Source: Simplicispira sedimenti
GTDB lineage: Bacteria > Pseudomonadota > Gammaproteobacteria > Burkholderiales > Burkholderiaceae_C
DNA length: 64,000 nt
NCBI RefSeq assembly: GCF_022760965.1
Contig: NZ_JAKVIJ010000001.1
Span: forward strand, 494,862-558,861
Direction of reading: 5' to 3'
The position numbers and the translations under genes were made by a program. Every line of letters starts with the position of its first letter. The stretch's first letter is position 1. The notes beneath the pieces are model-generated. The model ran no database searches, was not told where the DNA came from, and was given only the letters and a program-made list of their open reading frames with translations. Below are positions 41,107 through 49,550 of this stretch, in pieces.

Positions 41107-41391
41107 TAAATCTTGGCGCAGCGGCAAGCAGGCCGCCATGTGCCACACCAGCAGCCGCAAGGCCTGGCGCAAGGCCGGGGGCGTCTTGGCTGCATAGGCG
41201 CTGCGCAGCACCTCCTGCTGCGTGGCGCGCAGCGCGCAGCGGTCGCGCGTTTGCAGGGCTGCGAGCATGCGTTCCTGGTAGCGCTGCACGCGCAGCGCTT
41301 CCTGGGGGCTGAGGCGGGTGGGCGCGGCGGGGGCCGCCGCCAGGTGCTGCGCCCAGGCCGTTGCCGCCATGGCAGGGGCGTGGGTGTTCAT
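41089..41391 (-). CDS. Small protein of unknown function, coupled to creD
   Basis: A 100-residue, mostly helical protein, rich in Ala, Arg, Leu and Gln, with no signal peptide or membrane helix and no family I recognise. Its start codon overlaps the creD stop (ATGA), so it is translated with creD and should be considered part of the creBCD operon. Three cysteines are scattered (C-A-L-R, A-A-C-L). Its final codons lie inside dispersed repeat copy 7. It could be a soluble accessory of CreD, but nothing in the sequence shows this. Confidence 0.65.
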   Translation of the reverse strand: MNTHAPAMAATAWAQHLAAAPAAPTRLSPQEALRVQRYQERMLAALQTRDRCALRATQQEVLRSAYAAKTPPALRQALRLLVWHMAACLPLRQDLYETGL

Positions 41392-42896
41392 GCGGCCTCC
41401 GTGCGGGCGGTGGGGCGTTCGGTGGGCCGGGTGGCCGTCAGCCCGTACCAGTTGACGCGGCGTGTCAGCACCATCACCGTGGCCAGCGCCGCAAACAAGG
41501 CCACCGCTCCCACAGCCAGGGCGGTTTGCTCCAGTTGCAGCAGCACGTACAGCATGCCGTACAGCACCCCAATGCCCGCACCGAACGGCAGGCCCCGGCG
41601 CACACTCCCCAGCATGTGCGTGGCGTAGTAGCCCAGCAGCAGCACGCAGGCCATGGCCGCAATGCCATAGGCCGCGCCAAAGGGCAGGTGCTCCGACAGA
41701 CTCACCAGCAGCAGGAAGAAACTGCACAGCGCGCTGCCCACCAGCAGGTATTGCACGGGGTGCACGCGCAGGGTTTTCATCGCCGGGCCGCCCCAAGATG
41801 AAAACGCGGCCGCCTCGGGGGGCAGCGACCCGCGCAGCGGCGCAGCGTGGGGGCCATTTCCCATCAGTTCGAACAGGCCCACGGCCACAAAGGTCAGCGC
41901 GATGAACAGCACGCCGTACTTGGTCGCCCGGTCTGACAGCGAATACGGGTTCACCGGGTCGATGAAGGCGACGCTGAAGCTGTCCACGCAGCCGTGTGGC
42001 TGGTTCGCTGCGCCTGCGTAGGCCAGGTTGTCTTCCCCTGGGGTACTGGTACACACGGGCTTGGACTCGGCAATGTCCTGCGCTGCCGTGGTGGCCAGAG
42101 AGGACAGGCGCCACTGCGCCTCAAAACCGTCGGCGCGCACCGTGCGCTCGGTGGGCAGAAAGCGCCCCGAGAACGAGGGGTGTGGCCAGGGGCTTTGCAT
42201 CTGTACCTCGGTGCGCCCGCCCAGCGGCACGATGGAGACCTGCTGCGTGCCCACCAGTTCCAGGTTCAGTGTGGCCTGCAGGCCTTCGGCCCCGCCGCGT
42301 ACCGATTCGGGCAGACTGGCGTGCAGCCCGCGTGCATAGGTGGGGTGGAAGGTGCCCGGTTTGAGCGCCAACTCCTGGGCATTGACCTCCAACTGCGCGG
42401 TGCGAATGCCGCGCGCATCGGCCACGGCCAGCATCAGAATGGGCGCGCCGCATTGCATGCGCGAGCCCTGGATGCTGGACTGCGGTTGCAGTGCCGTCAG
42501 CGGCCCCCACTGCGCCTGGATGCGCGTCTGCAGGCTGAAGGCGTTGACCTTGTGCACGCCCCGGGCGCGCTCCTGCATCGCGGCGTCGGTGTTCAGGCGC
42601 AGTGTCTCCGGCATGGCCGTGAGCCGGAACTCGCGGCGCTGCTCCACCATGCGCCGCTCGTCGCCCTTGCCGGTTTCCACGTCCCAGCTCTCCACGCAGG
42701 CGCTGTGGATCACCGGGCCGATCAGCGTCTGCGCGCCCGCCAGGCTGTCGGCCACGCTCTGCTCGGTCAGGTGACGGTAGTGCTGCCGGTCGCGCACCAC
42801 GGCTTCGATCATGCCCAGGCCGATGACGAGTACCAGCACGATGGCCGCCAGCGCGGCCAGTTTGCCAAACCAGATGTTCTTCAAGATGTCCTCCAC
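41388..42896 (-). CDS. creD: CreD-family inner membrane protein
   Basis: A 502-residue CreD (cell envelope integrity) protein. A first transmembrane helix (A-A-L-A-A-I-V-L-V-L-V-I-G-L-G-M-I-E) is followed by a large periplasmic domain with S-I-Q-G-S-R-M, A-F-I-D-P-V-N-P-Y and P-F-G-A-A-Y-G-I-A-A blocks, and about five C-terminal helices. In E. coli creD is controlled by CreBC and affects envelope stability and beta-lactam response. The start is uncertain. The GTG at 42896 places the first helix as in the family. An in-frame ATG at 42989 would add 31 residues, but it falls inside repeat copy R2-B. Both lack a good ribosome binding site. Confidence 0.88.
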   Translation of the reverse strand: MEDILKNIWFGKLAALAAIVLVLVIGLGMIEAVVRDRQHYRHLTEQSVADSLAGAQTLIGPVIHSACVESWDVETGKGDERRMVEQRREFRLTAMPETLRLNTDAAMQERARGVHKVNAFSLQTRIQAQWGPLTALQPQSSIQGSRMQCGAPILMLAVADARGIRTAQLEVNAQELALKPGTFHPTYARGLHASLPESVRGGAEGLQATLNLELVGTQQVSIVPLGGRTEVQMQSPWPHPSFSGRFLPTERTVRADGFEAQWRLSSLATTAAQDIAESKPVCTSTPGEDNLAYAGAANQPHGCVDSFSVAFIDPVNPYSLSDRATKYGVLFIALTFVAVGLFELMGNGPHAAPLRGSLPPEAAAFSSWGGPAMKTLRVHPVQYLLVGSALCSFFLLLVSLSEHLPFGAAYGIAAMACVLLLGYYATHMLGSVRRGLPFGAGIGVLYGMLYVLLQLEQTALAVGAVALFAALATVMVLTRRVNWYGLTATRPTERPTARTEAA

Positions 42897-42982
42897 GGTG
42901 AAAAGTGCAGGGCAGTCTCCCGCTGCACCGTGTGGGCTGCATGAAGTTTGTGAGGCGGGTGTGAAGTGCCCTGCGTTCACTT

Positions 42983-43086
42983 CAGTCATCCATTCCGCGA
43001 ACGCAGCACCAGCGACCTATGACACTGGCGTGCCCCGAGCCCGGGCTCCCGCGCAAGGTCCGACCCGACGCGCCGGGAGCGTCCCC
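42983..43086 (+). repeat. Dispersed repeat family R2, copy B
   Basis: Contains the same ordered blocks as 23201-23309 in opposite orientation: atccattccgcgaacgc, ctcccgcgcaagg, then gggagcgtcccc. It lies between creC and creD and includes the possible upstream ATG of creD. Confidence 0.75.
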
Positions 43087-43175
43087 TCTCCCCCGACCCC
43101 TCCCCCGCAAGGGGGCAGGGGAGGTGTGACCCCTCTCCCCTGGTGGGAGAGGGCAGGGGGAGAGGGGGCGCCGAA
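43087..43175. repeat. C-rich/G-rich inverted repeats between creC and creD
   Basis: Two strong hairpins: cccctcccccgcaagggggcaggggagg-type pairing around 43097-43127, and ccctctccc/gggagaggg at about 43132-43154, followed by further G-rich sequence. It lies inside the creC-creD gap and could reduce read-through into creD. The sequence continues directly from R2 copy B. Confidence 0.6.
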
Positions 43176-43197
43176 GGCGACAAGGGGGTGCTTCGCT

Positions 43198-44643
43198 TCA
43201 GCGGCTGAAGTCGAGCGTCACGCGCAGGCCGGGCTGGGTATTGGCAATGTGCATGCGCCCGCCGTGCAGCGCCATCACGCGCCGCACAATGGCCAGGCCC
43301 AGGCCCGAGCCGCTGCGCTCGCCACCGGGCCGCGCGGTGGTGAAGAAGCGCTCTCCCAGCCGGGGCAGGGCAAAGTCGGGCACGCCGGGGCCTGCGTCCT
43401 GCACGGCCACGCGGGCGCCGTCCAGTTCCACGCGCACGGTGCTGCCGGGCGGGGCAAAGTCCATGGCGTTGTCCAGCAGGTTGGTCAGCGCGAGGGTCAC
43501 CAGTTCGGCCTCCCAGGGGCCGCTGTCGCCCTCGCCCTGCAGCACCAGGGCCATGCCGCGCTGCGCCGCGCGTGCCTGGCTGTGCGCCAGGGCGGCCTGG
43601 GCACAGTCGCGCAGCGCCACGGGGCCGGGGCTGTCGGCGTGGTGGCGCTGGTCGAGCTTGCTCAGCTCCAGCAGCCGGTCGATCAGGCGCTGCAGGCGTT
43701 CGCTCTGCTGCACCACTTGCGTGGCAAACACGCTGCGGTCGGCGGCGGGCAGCTCGTCCTGCAGCAGCTCGCCCGCGCCGCGGATCGCGGCCACCGGGCT
43801 TTTCAGTTCGTGCGTGAGCGCGCGCACATAGGCCTGCACGTAGTCGTGCCCCTCCAGCCGTTCGCGCATGCGGTCCATGGCGCGGGCCAGGTCGCCCAGT
43901 TCGCCCGGTACGGCGGGCACGGCCAGGGGCTGTGGGGCGGCGCTGGCCGCTTCGCCCAGCGCCGGGCCCTGCACGCTCAGGGCGTAGTCGCGCAGGCGGC
44001 GCACGTTCCACACCATCCACAGCGTCACGCCCACGCCGACGGCGGCCGACAGCAGCAACAGCAGCACGCCGCCCATCAGCACCTTGTGCTCGGCGCGGTC
44101 GATGAAGCGCTGCACCGCGCGCACGGGCTTGGCCACGGTCAGCACGCCAATGGTGCGGCCCTGCGCCACCACGGGTGCGGCCACATGCATCACGCCGCTA
44201 CCGTCGTCCTGCGGCACCTCGCGTGTCATGCGGGCGCCGTACTCGCCACGCAGCGTGCGCGCCACGTCACGCCACTGCGAAAAGTCCTGCCCTTCGGCCT
44301 CGTGCCGCGAATCGAACACCACCTTGCCCTTGGCGTCGGTCACATAGACGCGGTAGTCCAGCGACTGCTTGGTGAAGCCCCAGATCGGCGCCTGCACCGG
44401 GTGCTGGGCATAGCGCTCCACCTGGCGCGCAAAGGCGCTGCGTGCGCCCCCCTGCGGCAGGTGCCCGGCGGCCAGGTCCTCGCTGGCCAGTTCGGCCAGC
44501 AGGTAGGCGGTGTCCACCATCATGTCCTCCATCACCTCGCGCACGCTGGGCTTGATCTCGGCGGTGAACACCCGCAGCACAAAAAAGGCCGCAATGCCGT
44601 TGATGAGAAAGAACGCGAACAGCAGGCGGATACCGAGGCGCAT
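43198..44643 (-). CDS. creC: CreC-type sensor histidine kinase
   Basis: A 481-residue membrane kinase. An N-terminal helix (residues 5-25), a periplasmic sensor domain and a second helix (about 180-200) are followed by a HAMP linker, the phospho-acceptor H-E-L-K-S-P-V-A-A-I-R (His near residue 278), and the ATPase domain with N-box L-L-D-N-A-M-D-F-A and G-S-G-L-G-L-A-I-V. The opening R-L-L-F-A-F-F-L-I-N-G and the D-S-R-H-E-A-E-G-Q-D-F-S-Q-W-R-D-V motif are CreC features. It would phosphorylate CreB, encoded just upstream. Repeat copy 8 separates the two genes. Confidence 0.92.
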   Translation of the reverse strand: MRLGIRLLFAFFLINGIAAFFVLRVFTAEIKPSVREVMEDMMVDTAYLLAELASEDLAAGHLPQGGARSAFARQVERYAQHPVQAPIWGFTKQSLDYRVYVTDAKGKVVFDSRHEAEGQDFSQWRDVARTLRGEYGARMTREVPQDDGSGVMHVAAPVVAQGRTIGVLTVAKPVRAVQRFIDRAEHKVLMGGVLLLLLSAAVGVGVTLWMVWNVRRLRDYALSVQGPALGEAASAAPQPLAVPAVPGELGDLARAMDRMRERLEGHDYVQAYVRALTHELKSPVAAIRGAGELLQDELPAADRSVFATQVVQQSERLQRLIDRLLELSKLDQRHHADSPGPVALRDCAQAALAHSQARAAQRGMALVLQGEGDSGPWEAELVTLALTNLLDNAMDFAPPGSTVRVELDGARVAVQDAGPGVPDFALPRLGERFFTTARPGGERSGSGLGLAIVRRVMALHGGRMHIANTQPGLRVTLDFSR

Positions 44644-44646
44644 GGT

Positions 44647-44703
44647 TCAAAAAGGATAGCTGCTTGCGCCCGCCAGATAAGCGCTGGAGGCCAATTTGGC
44701 TTC
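44647..44703 (+). repeat. Dispersed Comamonadaceae-type repeat, copy 8
   Basis: Plus-strand copy with a shortened first arm (aaaaaggatagctgc) and an intact second half (ttgcgcccg...gcgctggaggccaatttgg). It fills the gap between creB and creC, inside an operon, and touches the creB stop. Confidence 0.8.
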
Positions 44704-45403
44704 AAACATCCAGGCAGTACCCCATGCCCCGGTGCGTGCGGATGTAGTCGCGCGTGGGGTCGAGTTCGCGCAGTTTGGCGCGCAGGGTTTTGATGTGGGT
44801 GTCCACGGTGCGGTCCTGGCTGTCGCTGTCGTCGCCCCAGGCGGCGGCGAGCAGGGCTTCGCGGGTGTGGATGCGCCCGGCGCCCGCCAGCAGGTGGGCC
44901 AGCAGCAGGTATTCGCGCCGCGTCAGTGCCAGCGCCTGACCGTGCAGCAGGATGCGTTGGCCGGCCTCGTCGTGCTCCAGTCCCTGGCCCGTGGGGGCGC
45001 TGTGGGTGGTGCGCGGCAACTGACTGCGGCGCAGCAAGGCCTTGGCGCGGGCGGCCAGTTCGCGTGGGCTGAAGGGTTTGGGCAGGTAGTCGTCGGCGCC
45101 CAGTTCCAGGCCCAGCACGCGGTCGATTTCCTCGCCCTGGGCGCTGAGCATGAGCACGGGCGTGGCGGTGGCCGTGCGCAGGCCCGCCGGCGCGTGGCGC
45201 AGTTCGCGCAGCAGGTCCAGACCGCTGCCGTCGGGCAGGCCGACGTCGAGCACCAGCAGGTCAAAGGCCTGCAATTGCAGTTGGCGCCGCGCGTCCTGCA
45301 GCAGCAGGCTGTGCAACACCTGCAGGCCCTCGCGCTCCAGGCAGTAGGCCACGGTGCGGGCGATGGCGGGGTCGTCTTCGAGCAGCAGCAGGCGGTGTGC
45401 CAT
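44702..45403 (-). CDS. creB: CreB-type response regulator
   Basis: A 233-residue OmpR/PhoB-type regulator. The receiver domain has the acidic pair E-D-D, phospho-acceptor Asp53 (L-L-V-L-D-V-G-L-P-D-G) and a K-P-F motif. The C-terminal winged helix ends with R-T-V-D-T-H-I-K-T-L-R-A-K-L and Y-I-R-T-H-R-G-M-G-Y. With CreC it forms the two-component system controlling creD. The gene follows marC by 25 bp on the same strand, so read-through from marC is possible. A CreB box was not searched for in detail. Confidence 0.92.
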   Translation of the reverse strand: MAHRLLLLEDDPAIARTVAYCLEREGLQVLHSLLLQDARRQLQLQAFDLLVLDVGLPDGSGLDLLRELRHAPAGLRTATATPVLMLSAQGEEIDRVLGLELGADDYLPKPFSPRELAARAKALLRRSQLPRTTHSAPTGQGLEHDEAGQRILLHGQALALTRREYLLLAHLLAGAGRIHTREALLAAAWGDDSDSQDRTVDTHIKTLRAKLRELDPTRDYIRTHRGMGYCLDV

Positions 45404-45428
45404 GGCAGGGTGGTTTGGCGCCAGCCTT

Positions 45429-46064
45429 TCAGCCGGGGTGGAGTACAGGGAACAGCTTGCCCAGGCCCTCGGCCATGACTTCCACCGCCAGGGCTGCGAG
45501 GATCAGGCCCATGAGCCGGGTCATGACGTTGATGCCGGTCTTGCCCAGCACACGCGCAATCGGCTCGGCGAGCGAAAAGCACACCGCCGTGGCGGCGGCA
45601 ATCACCACGCCGTAGCCCACCAGTGCGGCGTGCTGCCAGAAGGTCTGTGCGCGGTCGGCGTAGATCACCACGGTGGACATGGTGGCCGGGCCGGTGAGCA
45701 GCGGAATGGTCAGTGGCACCACCGCAATGCTGGAGCCCGTGGCGGCCTTCTCGGCGCCTTCCTCCAGGTCGTGCGTGTTGGCCTTGGCCTCGGCGGGCTG
45801 GGCGTTGAGCATGTTCATGGCGCTGATGAGCAGCAGCATGCCGCCGCCCACCTGAAAGCTCTGCAGCGAGATGCTGAAGAAGTCCAGGATTTGCAGGCCC
45901 AGCAAGGCGCAGGCGGCGATCACGCAGAACGCGCTGAACGAGGCCGTGCGGATGGTGCGCTGGCGCTGCTCCTGTGAGAACCCCTGCGTGTAGTGGATGA
46001 AGAACGGCACGATCGCCAGCGGGTTGACGATGGCCAGCAAGGTGATCAAAGGTTTGAGATCCAT
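45429..46064 (-). CDS. MarC-family integral membrane protein
   Basis: A 211-residue membrane protein with six predicted helices. The opening L-L-A-I-V-N-P-L-A-I-V-P-F-F and the internal P-L-T-I-P-L-L-T-G-P-A-T-M-S-T-V are the repeated N-P and G-P motifs of the MarC/UPF0056 family. A loop of about 25 polar residues (A-E-A-K-A-N-T-H-D-L-E-E) separates the halves. Despite the name, the family is not proven to act in drug resistance; its substrate is unknown. It is upstream of creB on the same strand. Confidence 0.9.
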   Translation of the reverse strand: MDLKPLITLLAIVNPLAIVPFFIHYTQGFSQEQRQRTIRTASFSAFCVIAACALLGLQILDFFSISLQSFQVGGGMLLLISAMNMLNAQPAEAKANTHDLEEGAEKAATGSSIAVVPLTIPLLTGPATMSTVVIYADRAQTFWQHAALVGYGVVIAAATAVCFSLAEPIARVLGKTGINVMTRLMGLILAALAVEVMAEGLGKLFPVLHPG

Positions 46065-46162
46065 CGGTGGGGGCTTTCGGGTGCGTGGGGTTCGATGCTA
46101 GCGGCAAACCGGTACGGGCAGGTGGCCTGCGGGAGGCGTTGCGGGAGCTTCACACAAATAAC

Positions 46163-46191
46163 TTGTCTTTGAAATAAAACGGCGTTACAAC
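46163..46191 (+). promoter_or_regulatory. Possible sigma-70 promoter for the first chemoreceptor
   Basis: TTGTCT (46163-46168), 17 bp, TACAAC (46186-46191), 45 bp before the start codon. The match is moderate; no flagellar sigma-28 pattern was seen. Confidence 0.3.
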
Positions 46192-46235
46192 GTCCTCCTG
46201 CAACTCAACGCCCTGTACCCGCGAGGAGGTGTTCC

Positions 46236-47879
46236 GTGAATCTGAGCGACATGAAGATTTCGGCAAGGCTGATTCTGGGTTTTGCCATCATGGGTTTCCT
46301 GATCATGGCCCTGGGGGCCGTGGCACTGTGGCGCAGCAGTGCCATCCAGGATGACTTTCGCACCGTGACCGACCAGCGCATTCCGCGCGTGGCCATGCTC
46401 AACGAGGTCAAGGGTCAGCTCAACCAGATTGCCATCGGCATGCGCAACATCGCGCTGGTGGAAGACGCTGCGGAGCAAAAGCGCCAACAAGGCGCGATTC
46501 TGGCCTCGCGCCAGAAGATCGGTGAGCTGCTGGGGCGGCTCAAGAGCGAGATCACCACCGCGCGCGGCAAGGAACTGCTCTCCGCCATCGAGGCGCAGCG
46601 CGCACGCTACACCGAAGCGCAGAACCGCTACATGGCCCTGATCGGCGAAGGCAACCCGGCGGGTGCGCGCACCTTCCTGATGACCGAAGTGCGTCCGGTG
46701 CTGGACGCCTATTTCAGCAGCATAGACACCCTCGTTGTCTTCCAGACGGAGTTGCTGGACGGCTCGGTCAAGGGCGCACAGGCACAGGTGCTCGCCATCC
46801 AGAACGCCGTATGGATCAGCATCGTGCTGGCGCTGGTGGTGGCAGGGGTCTTGGCCAGTTGGATCATCCGGGCCATCACCGTGCCCCTGCAACGTGCGGT
46901 GGACGTGGCGCGTGCGGTGGCCGCTGGTGACCTGGGCGTGCAGATTCAGGCCCAGGGCCGCAACGAGACGGCTCAGTTGCTGCTTGCCCTGCAGCAGATG
47001 TTGCAGAGCCTGCGCACCGTGGTTTCGCAGGTGCGCTCGGGCTCGGAGGGCGTGGCCTCGGCCAGCAGCCAGATCGCCCAGGCCAACAACGACCTGAGCG
47101 CACGCACCGAGCAACAGGCCAGCGCCTTGCAGCAAACGGCAGCGTCCATGGAGCAGCTCAACTCCACCGTGCGCCAGAACGCCGACAATGCGCGCCAAGC
47201 CAACCAGTTGGCCATGTCCGCCACCACGGTGGCCGTGCGCGGGGGCTCCGTCGTCGGGCAGGTGGTGCACACGATGAAGGGCATCAACGAAAGCTCCCAG
47301 CGCATTGCCGACATCATCCAGGTGATCGACGGCATTGCCTTCCAGACCAACATCCTGGCGCTGAACGCCGCCGTGGAAGCCGCCCGCGCAGGCGAACAGG
47401 GCCGGGGCTTTGCCGTGGTGGCCAGCGAGGTGCGTGCCCTGGCGGGGCGCTCGGCCACCGCGGCCAAGGAGATCAAGCAGCTCATTGGCACCAGCGTGGA
47501 GCGCGTGGAAGCGGGCACCGCGCTGGTGGACCAGGCCGGCGCCACCATGCAGGAGGTGGTGGCGGCCGTGCGCCGGGTGACCGACCTCATGGGGGAGATC
47601 AGCGCAGCCAGCACCGAGCAGAGCCAGGGCGTCAGCCAGGTGGGGGAGGCCGTGGTGCAAATGGACCAGGTCACGCAGCAGAATGCGGCGCTGGTCGAGG
47701 AGATGGCCGCTGCCGCCACCAGCCTCAAGGGCCAGGCGCTGGAGCTGGTGCAGTCCGTGGAGGTATTCCGTCTGGGGCAAGAGCAGCACAGCGCTCCCGT
47801 CCCAGAGGCAGTGCAGCAGGCGGGCAGCCGCCTGCCTGCGCAGGGGCTGCACGTTCCCTTGCAGCGCCTGCCTGCGTAG
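46236..47879 (+). CDS. Methyl-accepting chemotaxis protein with 4HB sensor
   Basis: A 547-residue chemoreceptor. TM1 (L-I-L-G-F-A-I-M-G-F-L-I-M-A-L-G) is followed by a helical periplasmic domain of 4HB_MCP type, TM2 (about residues 190-210), a HAMP domain and a long signalling coiled coil with the hairpin tip A-A-R-A-G-E-Q-G-R-G-F-A-V-V-A-S-E-V-R. It lacks the C-terminal receptor pentapeptide, so adaptation enzymes would have to bind otherwise. The GTG at 46236 follows GAGGAGG. It faces tail to tail a second receptor of the same length, with a stretch of nearly identical DNA in inverted orientation. Confidence 0.93.
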   Translation: MNLSDMKISARLILGFAIMGFLIMALGAVALWRSSAIQDDFRTVTDQRIPRVAMLNEVKGQLNQIAIGMRNIALVEDAAEQKRQQGAILASRQKIGELLGRLKSEITTARGKELLSAIEAQRARYTEAQNRYMALIGEGNPAGARTFLMTEVRPVLDAYFSSIDTLVVFQTELLDGSVKGAQAQVLAIQNAVWISIVLALVVAGVLASWIIRAITVPLQRAVDVARAVAAGDLGVQIQAQGRNETAQLLLALQQMLQSLRTVVSQVRSGSEGVASASSQIAQANNDLSARTEQQASALQQTAASMEQLNSTVRQNADNARQANQLAMSATTVAVRGGSVVGQVVHTMKGINESSQRIADIIQVIDGIAFQTNILALNAAVEAARAGEQGRGFAVVASEVRALAGRSATAAKEIKQLIGTSVERVEAGTALVDQAGATMQEVVAAVRRVTDLMGEISAASTEQSQGVSQVGEAVVQMDQVTQQNAALVEEMAAAATSLKGQALELVQSVEVFRLGQEQHSAPVPEAVQQAGSRLPAQGLHVPLQRLPA

Positions 47880-47906
47880 CCCTTGTGCGGCCCGCTTGGG
47901 TAGCGA

Positions 47907-49550
47907 TCAGGCCGCCAGCGCGGGCCGATGCGAGGGGGCGCGCAGCGCGGGCAGGGGCTGCGGCGCAGCAGGTTCAGGACTCAGGCGCTGCGGCTCAGTG
48001 TGCGCGGCCCCGGCCAGCCTGAAGACGGTCAACGCCTGGACCTGGGCGGCAGTCTGGTCTTGCAGGCTGCGCGCCGCGGCGGTCAGTTCTTCGACCAGGG
48101 CCGCATTCTGCTGCGTGGTTTGATCCAGGTGCTGCACCGCTTCGCCGATCTGGCCCATGCCGGTGCTTTGCTCTGCCGCGGCTGCGCTGATGTCGCTGAC
48201 CAGTGCGGTCACACGCCCGATGGCCTGCACTGCCTGCTCCATGGTGGTTCCGGCCTGGTTCACCAGCTCGGTGCCCTGGGCCACGCGTTCCACACTGGCG
48301 CCAATGAGTTGTTTGATCTCGTGCGCGGCGTCGGCCGAGCGCTTGGCCAGGGCGCGCACCTCGCTGGCCACCACGGCAAAGCCCCGGCCCTGTTCGCCTG
48401 CGCGGGCGGCTTCCACGGCGGCGTTCAGCGCCAGGATGTTGGTCTGAAAAGCAATGCCGTTGATGACGCCAATGATGTCCCCGATGCGGCCGGACGAGGC
48501 ATGGATTCCCTGCATGGTGGCCACCACCCGGTCCATCATCTCGCCCCCACGCTCGGCCACACCGCTGGCATCCAGTGCGAGCTTGCGCGCCTCCTGGGCG
48601 TGGGCCGTGTTTTGCTGGACTGTGGCGTTGAGCTGCTCCATGGCGGCGGCAGTCTGCTCCAGGGCACTGGCCTGCTGTTCGGTGCGGCTGGCCAGGTCGT
48701 GGCTGCCGCTGGAGATCTGGTCTGCAGCACTGGCCACGCTCTCGCAACCCTGGTGGATGGTGCGCACCGTGTCGGACAGCTGCTGCTGCATTTGGGTCAT
48801 GGCATGCAGAACCTGGGCCGTTTCGTCGCGTCCCTGTACGACCACCGGGTGGCTGAGATCGCCCTGGGCCACGGTTTGCGCTGCACTGATGGCTTGCCCC
48901 AGGGACTGCGAAATGCCTCGCACCAGAGACAGCGCAAACCATGCCGCCAACAGCAAGCCGCCGACGATGGCGCCCAGTGCCAGATTGCGCACCAGCGTGT
49001 AGCGTTCCACGGCGTTCGCATAGGCCTGCTGGCCCGCCTGGGCTTGCCATTGCACCAGCGCTTCGATGCCTGCCCCTACGGGCTCATACAGTGGCCGCAC
49101 CTTTTGCACCACCAGGGACTGTGCCAGGGTCACATCGCCCGCACGCAGTGCTGCCACCGTGGGCAGCAGGCCCTCCTGGACAAAGCGTGTGCGGTGGGTG
49201 AGGAAATCCTTGGCCAGGCGCGTTTCGTCTTCGGCGTGGGGGCGCGATTCATAGGACTTCCATATCGATGTGATGGAAGCGATGTTTGTCTCGACCATGG
49301 CCGTATTGGTGCGAATGGTCGCCTCGTCCGGCGTGACCAGAGAGACCGCCAACAAAAGACGTTGCTGGATGAGCAGGGCCTGTATCTTGCCGATTTCGGC
49401 CGTGGCGGCCATGCGCTCGGCATGCAGCGTTTGCAGCGCCTGGTTGGCCTGGGCAATGCCCCAGAGACCCAGAGCGCCGACGAAAACGGTCAGCAAGGAC
49501 AGCAACAGGGCCAGAACGCCGACCCGGGTGGAGATTTTGAAGCGGCTCAT
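47907..49550 (-). CDS. Methyl-accepting chemotaxis protein, partner of the GGDEF-EAL gene
   Basis: A 547-residue receptor. TM1 (G-V-L-A-L-L-L-S-L-L-T-V-F-V-G-A-L-G) is followed by a helical periplasmic sensor (about residues 35-185), TM2, HAMP and a signalling domain with the same hairpin tip as the first receptor. No C-terminal pentapeptide is present (it ends R-P-A-L-A-A). Its sensor domain is unrelated in detail to that of the facing receptor, so the ligands probably differ. The start codon overlaps the stop of the upstream GGDEF-EAL gene (ATGA), so the two are translated together. Confidence 0.93.
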   Translation of the reverse strand: MSRFKISTRVGVLALLLSLLTVFVGALGLWGIAQANQALQTLHAERMAATAEIGKIQALLIQQRLLLAVSLVTPDEATIRTNTAMVETNIASITSIWKSYESRPHAEDETRLAKDFLTHRTRFVQEGLLPTVAALRAGDVTLAQSLVVQKVRPLYEPVGAGIEALVQWQAQAGQQAYANAVERYTLVRNLALGAIVGGLLLAAWFALSLVRGISQSLGQAISAAQTVAQGDLSHPVVVQGRDETAQVLHAMTQMQQQLSDTVRTIHQGCESVASAADQISSGSHDLASRTEQQASALEQTAAAMEQLNATVQQNTAHAQEARKLALDASGVAERGGEMMDRVVATMQGIHASSGRIGDIIGVINGIAFQTNILALNAAVEAARAGEQGRGFAVVASEVRALAKRSADAAHEIKQLIGASVERVAQGTELVNQAGTTMEQAVQAIGRVTALVSDISAAAAEQSTGMGQIGEAVQHLDQTTQQNAALVEELTAAARSLQDQTAAQVQALTVFRLAGAAHTEPQRLSPEPAAPQPLPALRAPSHRPALAA

